Shown here piece after piece: positions 5,809 to 7,017 of a stretch of 7,017 bases of DNA. The DNA is from Actinomycetota bacterium. Its GTDB lineage: Bacteria > Actinomycetota > Actinomycetes > Actinomycetales > Microbacteriaceae. Below the pieces are notes generated by a model. The model did not search any database, was not told the origin of the DNA, and saw only the letters and a program-made list of their open reading frames with translations. Each line of letters opens with the position of its first letter. The stretch's first letter is position 1. The position numbers were made by a program, and so were the translations under genes. The stretch covers positions 1 to 7,017 of the forward strand of contig WLES01000044.1 of the NCBI GenBank assembly GCA_009704155.1. Direction: 5' to 3'.

Positions 5809-6605
5809 GCCTCACCCCTAACCCACGCGTCACGAACATCGAATGCTCGGGCCGTTCCGCCAACATCGTGGACGCGAACGGCGGCGGCACCGGCATCGGC
5901 AGCGAGGACAGAAATCGTTGTGGTTGCTTCATCTCGGTCGGCCGGTGTCTCGCCGAATGGGCTGAGGAACCTCTTGCGCGAGGCGCCAATCAAGACGGGG
6001 TATCCGAGGGCAACGAGCTGGTCAAGGTCCCGAAGGAGCGCCCAGTTGTGGTCTGCGTCTTTCGCGAACCCCAGACCTGGATCAAGCCACAACCGGTTGG
6101 GCTCCAAGCCGTGTTCCATGAGGAACTCCACGCGCGCGCCAAGTTCTGAAAGCACATCCGCAGTGACGTTGTCGTAGGTGGCGAGGTCCTCCATGGATTC
6201 GCTATCGCCCCGCCAGTGCATCGCAATGTAGGTCGCGGGCGAATGCGTGACCGCTGTCACCATTCCGGGGTCAGCCAAACCACCAGACACATCGTTGACA
6301 TAAGTCGCACCCAAACTGACCGCGGCTGTCGCGGTGGCGGCACGCATCGTGTCGATTGACACAACAATTCCTTCTCCGCACAGCGCCCGAACGACAGGCA
6401 AAACGCGCTTTTGTTCTTCATCGGCGTCGATTCGCGCAGCTCCGGGACGGGTCGATTCGCCTCCGACATCAATGACGTCAGCACCGGCCGCGACCATCGC
6501 GCGAGCGTGGGCGACGGCAGAGTCGACGTCGGTAAACAACCCACCATCGCTGAAGGAATCCGGTGTGACATTGAGGATTCCGAAGATGAGCGGACGCTTA
6601 GCCAT
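5805..6605 (-). CDS. folP: Dihydropteroate synthase
   Basis: DHPS condenses the FolK product with p-aminobenzoate to dihydropteroate and is the sulfonamide target. The 266-residue protein is a TIM barrel of usual length. It shows signature 1 GILNVTPDSFSDGG (9-22), signature 2 GADVIDVGGESTRPGA (41-56), VSIDTMRA (82-89), YVNDVSGG (102-109), MHWRG (129-133), DPGLGFAKDADHNWALL (175-191), LIGASRKRFL (205-214) and VRVHDV (243-248). Pterin-site Asn, Asp, Lys and Arg residues are in place, so this looks like a genuine enzyme rather than the inactive FolP2-type paralogue. I prefer the ATG at 6605, which overlaps the folE stop by 8 nt (ATGGCTAA). A GTG at 6614, three codons upstream in frame, is possible; neither start has a well-spaced Shine-Dalgarno. 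Confidence 0.96.
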   Translation of the reverse strand: MAKRPLIFGILNVTPDSFSDGGLFTDVDSAVAHARAMVAAGADVIDVGGESTRPGAARIDADEEQKRVLPVVRALCGEGIVVSIDTMRAATATAAVSLGATYVNDVSGGLADPGMVTAVTHSPATYIAMHWRGDSESMEDLATYDNVTADVLSELGARVEFLMEHGLEPNRLWLDPGLGFAKDADHNWALLRDLDQLVALGYPVLIGASRKRFLSPFGETPADRDEATTTISVLAADAGAAAVRVHDVGGTARAFDVRDAWVRGEA

Positions 6606-7017
6606 GTCCCCCACCGATAAGTGCCATGAGCGATGACTTGAGTGGCTCGTCGGCGCACACGCCCGTTGCAGAGACCGTCACCGTCGTCGCGGTAGATTGC
6701 CGTGCTCCTCGAGAGGACACGCATTCGTGTCTGGCGTCGATTACGACAAGCGCACCCGCAGCATCGGCGCCGCGATTGAGAGCATCACACACATCGAGCC
6801 CTAGGCGTTCTTGCACTTGTGGTCGTGATGCAACGACGTCGACTAGGCGCGCAATGTGCCCAAGCCCGAGAACCGTCGAGGTGGGAACGTACGCAACGTG
6901 GGCAACGCCACTGAACGGCAGTAGGTGGTGTTCGCACATCGACCGAAACTCAATGTCGCGCATGATGACGGGGTCGTTCGAATCGACATCGGCGGTGGAG
7001 CCGGCTTCGCGCAAACC
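6598..7017 (-). CDS. folE: GTP cyclohydrolase I (5' part outside window)
   Basis: FolE opens and rearranges GTP to 7,8-dihydroneopterin triphosphate, the first committed step of folate synthesis. The last 139 residues are visible, starting GLREAGSTAD; the N-terminal segment, about a third of the protein, lies beyond the right edge. The zinc site is intact: Cys28 and His31 in FRSMCEHHLLPFSG (24-37, visible numbering) and Cys99 in ARHECVSSRG (95-104). GLGHIARLVDVVASRPQVQERL (51-72) is the standard subunit-interface and substrate block. The C-terminal tail (LMALIGGGHG) is short, as is common. The gene is the first visible member of the folate operon, so any promoter for the folate and pantothenate genes must lie outside this window. 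Confidence 0.95.
   Translation of the reverse strand, partial: GLREAGSTADVDSNDPVIMRDIEFRSMCEHHLLPFSGVAHVAYVPTSTVLGLGHIARLVDVVASRPQVQERLGLDVCDALNRGADAAGALVVIDARHECVSSRGARQSTATTVTVSATGVCADEPLKSSLMALIGGGHG

Noticed and set aside
5329..6177. Long open frame (282 codons) on the plus strand across folK, folB and folP
   Set aside because: It is antisense to three genes with intact family motifs. The translation has low-complexity Arg/Ser/Ala composition typical of a shadow frame and matches no family I know.

Overview
The window is a compact, single-orientation block of housekeeping genes from an actinobacterium. Every gene I can support lies on the minus strand, so the biological order runs from the right end to the left: folE (5' part outside the window), folP, folB, folK, a DUF3180-type membrane protein, a Rossmann/DUF2520-type protein, panC, lysS, a 58-residue membrane peptide, and clpC (3' part outside the window). 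The gene order, the two-repeat actinobacterial ClpC N-terminus and the DUF3180 and DUF2520 partners point to the Microbacteriaceae or a close relative. The moderate GC content (by eye, high fifties percent) and near-absence of spacers would suit one of the smaller genomes of that family, but this placement is inference.

Right part (about 3042-7017): a folate/pantothenate operon. FolE (GTP cyclohydrolase I), FolB (dihydroneopterin aldolase), FolK (pyrophosphokinase) and FolP (dihydropteroate synthase) carry GTP through to dihydropteroate. These genes are followed by a four-helix membrane protein of unknown role, then a Rossmann-fold protein and PanC, which makes pantothenate from pantoate and beta-alanine. 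All six junctions from folE to panC overlap, by 8, 4, 4, 4, 4 and 8 nt, so the block is almost certainly co-transcribed and translationally coupled. No promoter fits inside it.

Middle (1526-3013): lysS, a class II lysyl-tRNA synthetase, follows panC after 28 nt and has its own ribosome binding site. A small one-helix membrane protein (1330-1506) comes 19 nt after lysS. It starts with GTG, has no Shine-Dalgarno, and may have a leaderless promoter inside the lysS tail.

Left part (1-1329): clpC, the AAA+ unfoldase of the Clp protease, visible for 401 residues. The 126-nt gap upstream of it is the only real intergenic region. It holds a strong ribosome binding site, an extended -10 element, and a dyad resembling the ClgR operator at about -48 from the predicted start of transcription. 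It also holds a second small inverted repeat in the promoter spacer.

I see no mobile element, RNA gene, CRISPR array or sign of horizontal transfer, and no convincing undescribed system. The points most worth a second look are the clpC control region, the short and divergent DUF2520 protein next to an N-terminally short PanC, and the possibly leaderless small membrane gene.
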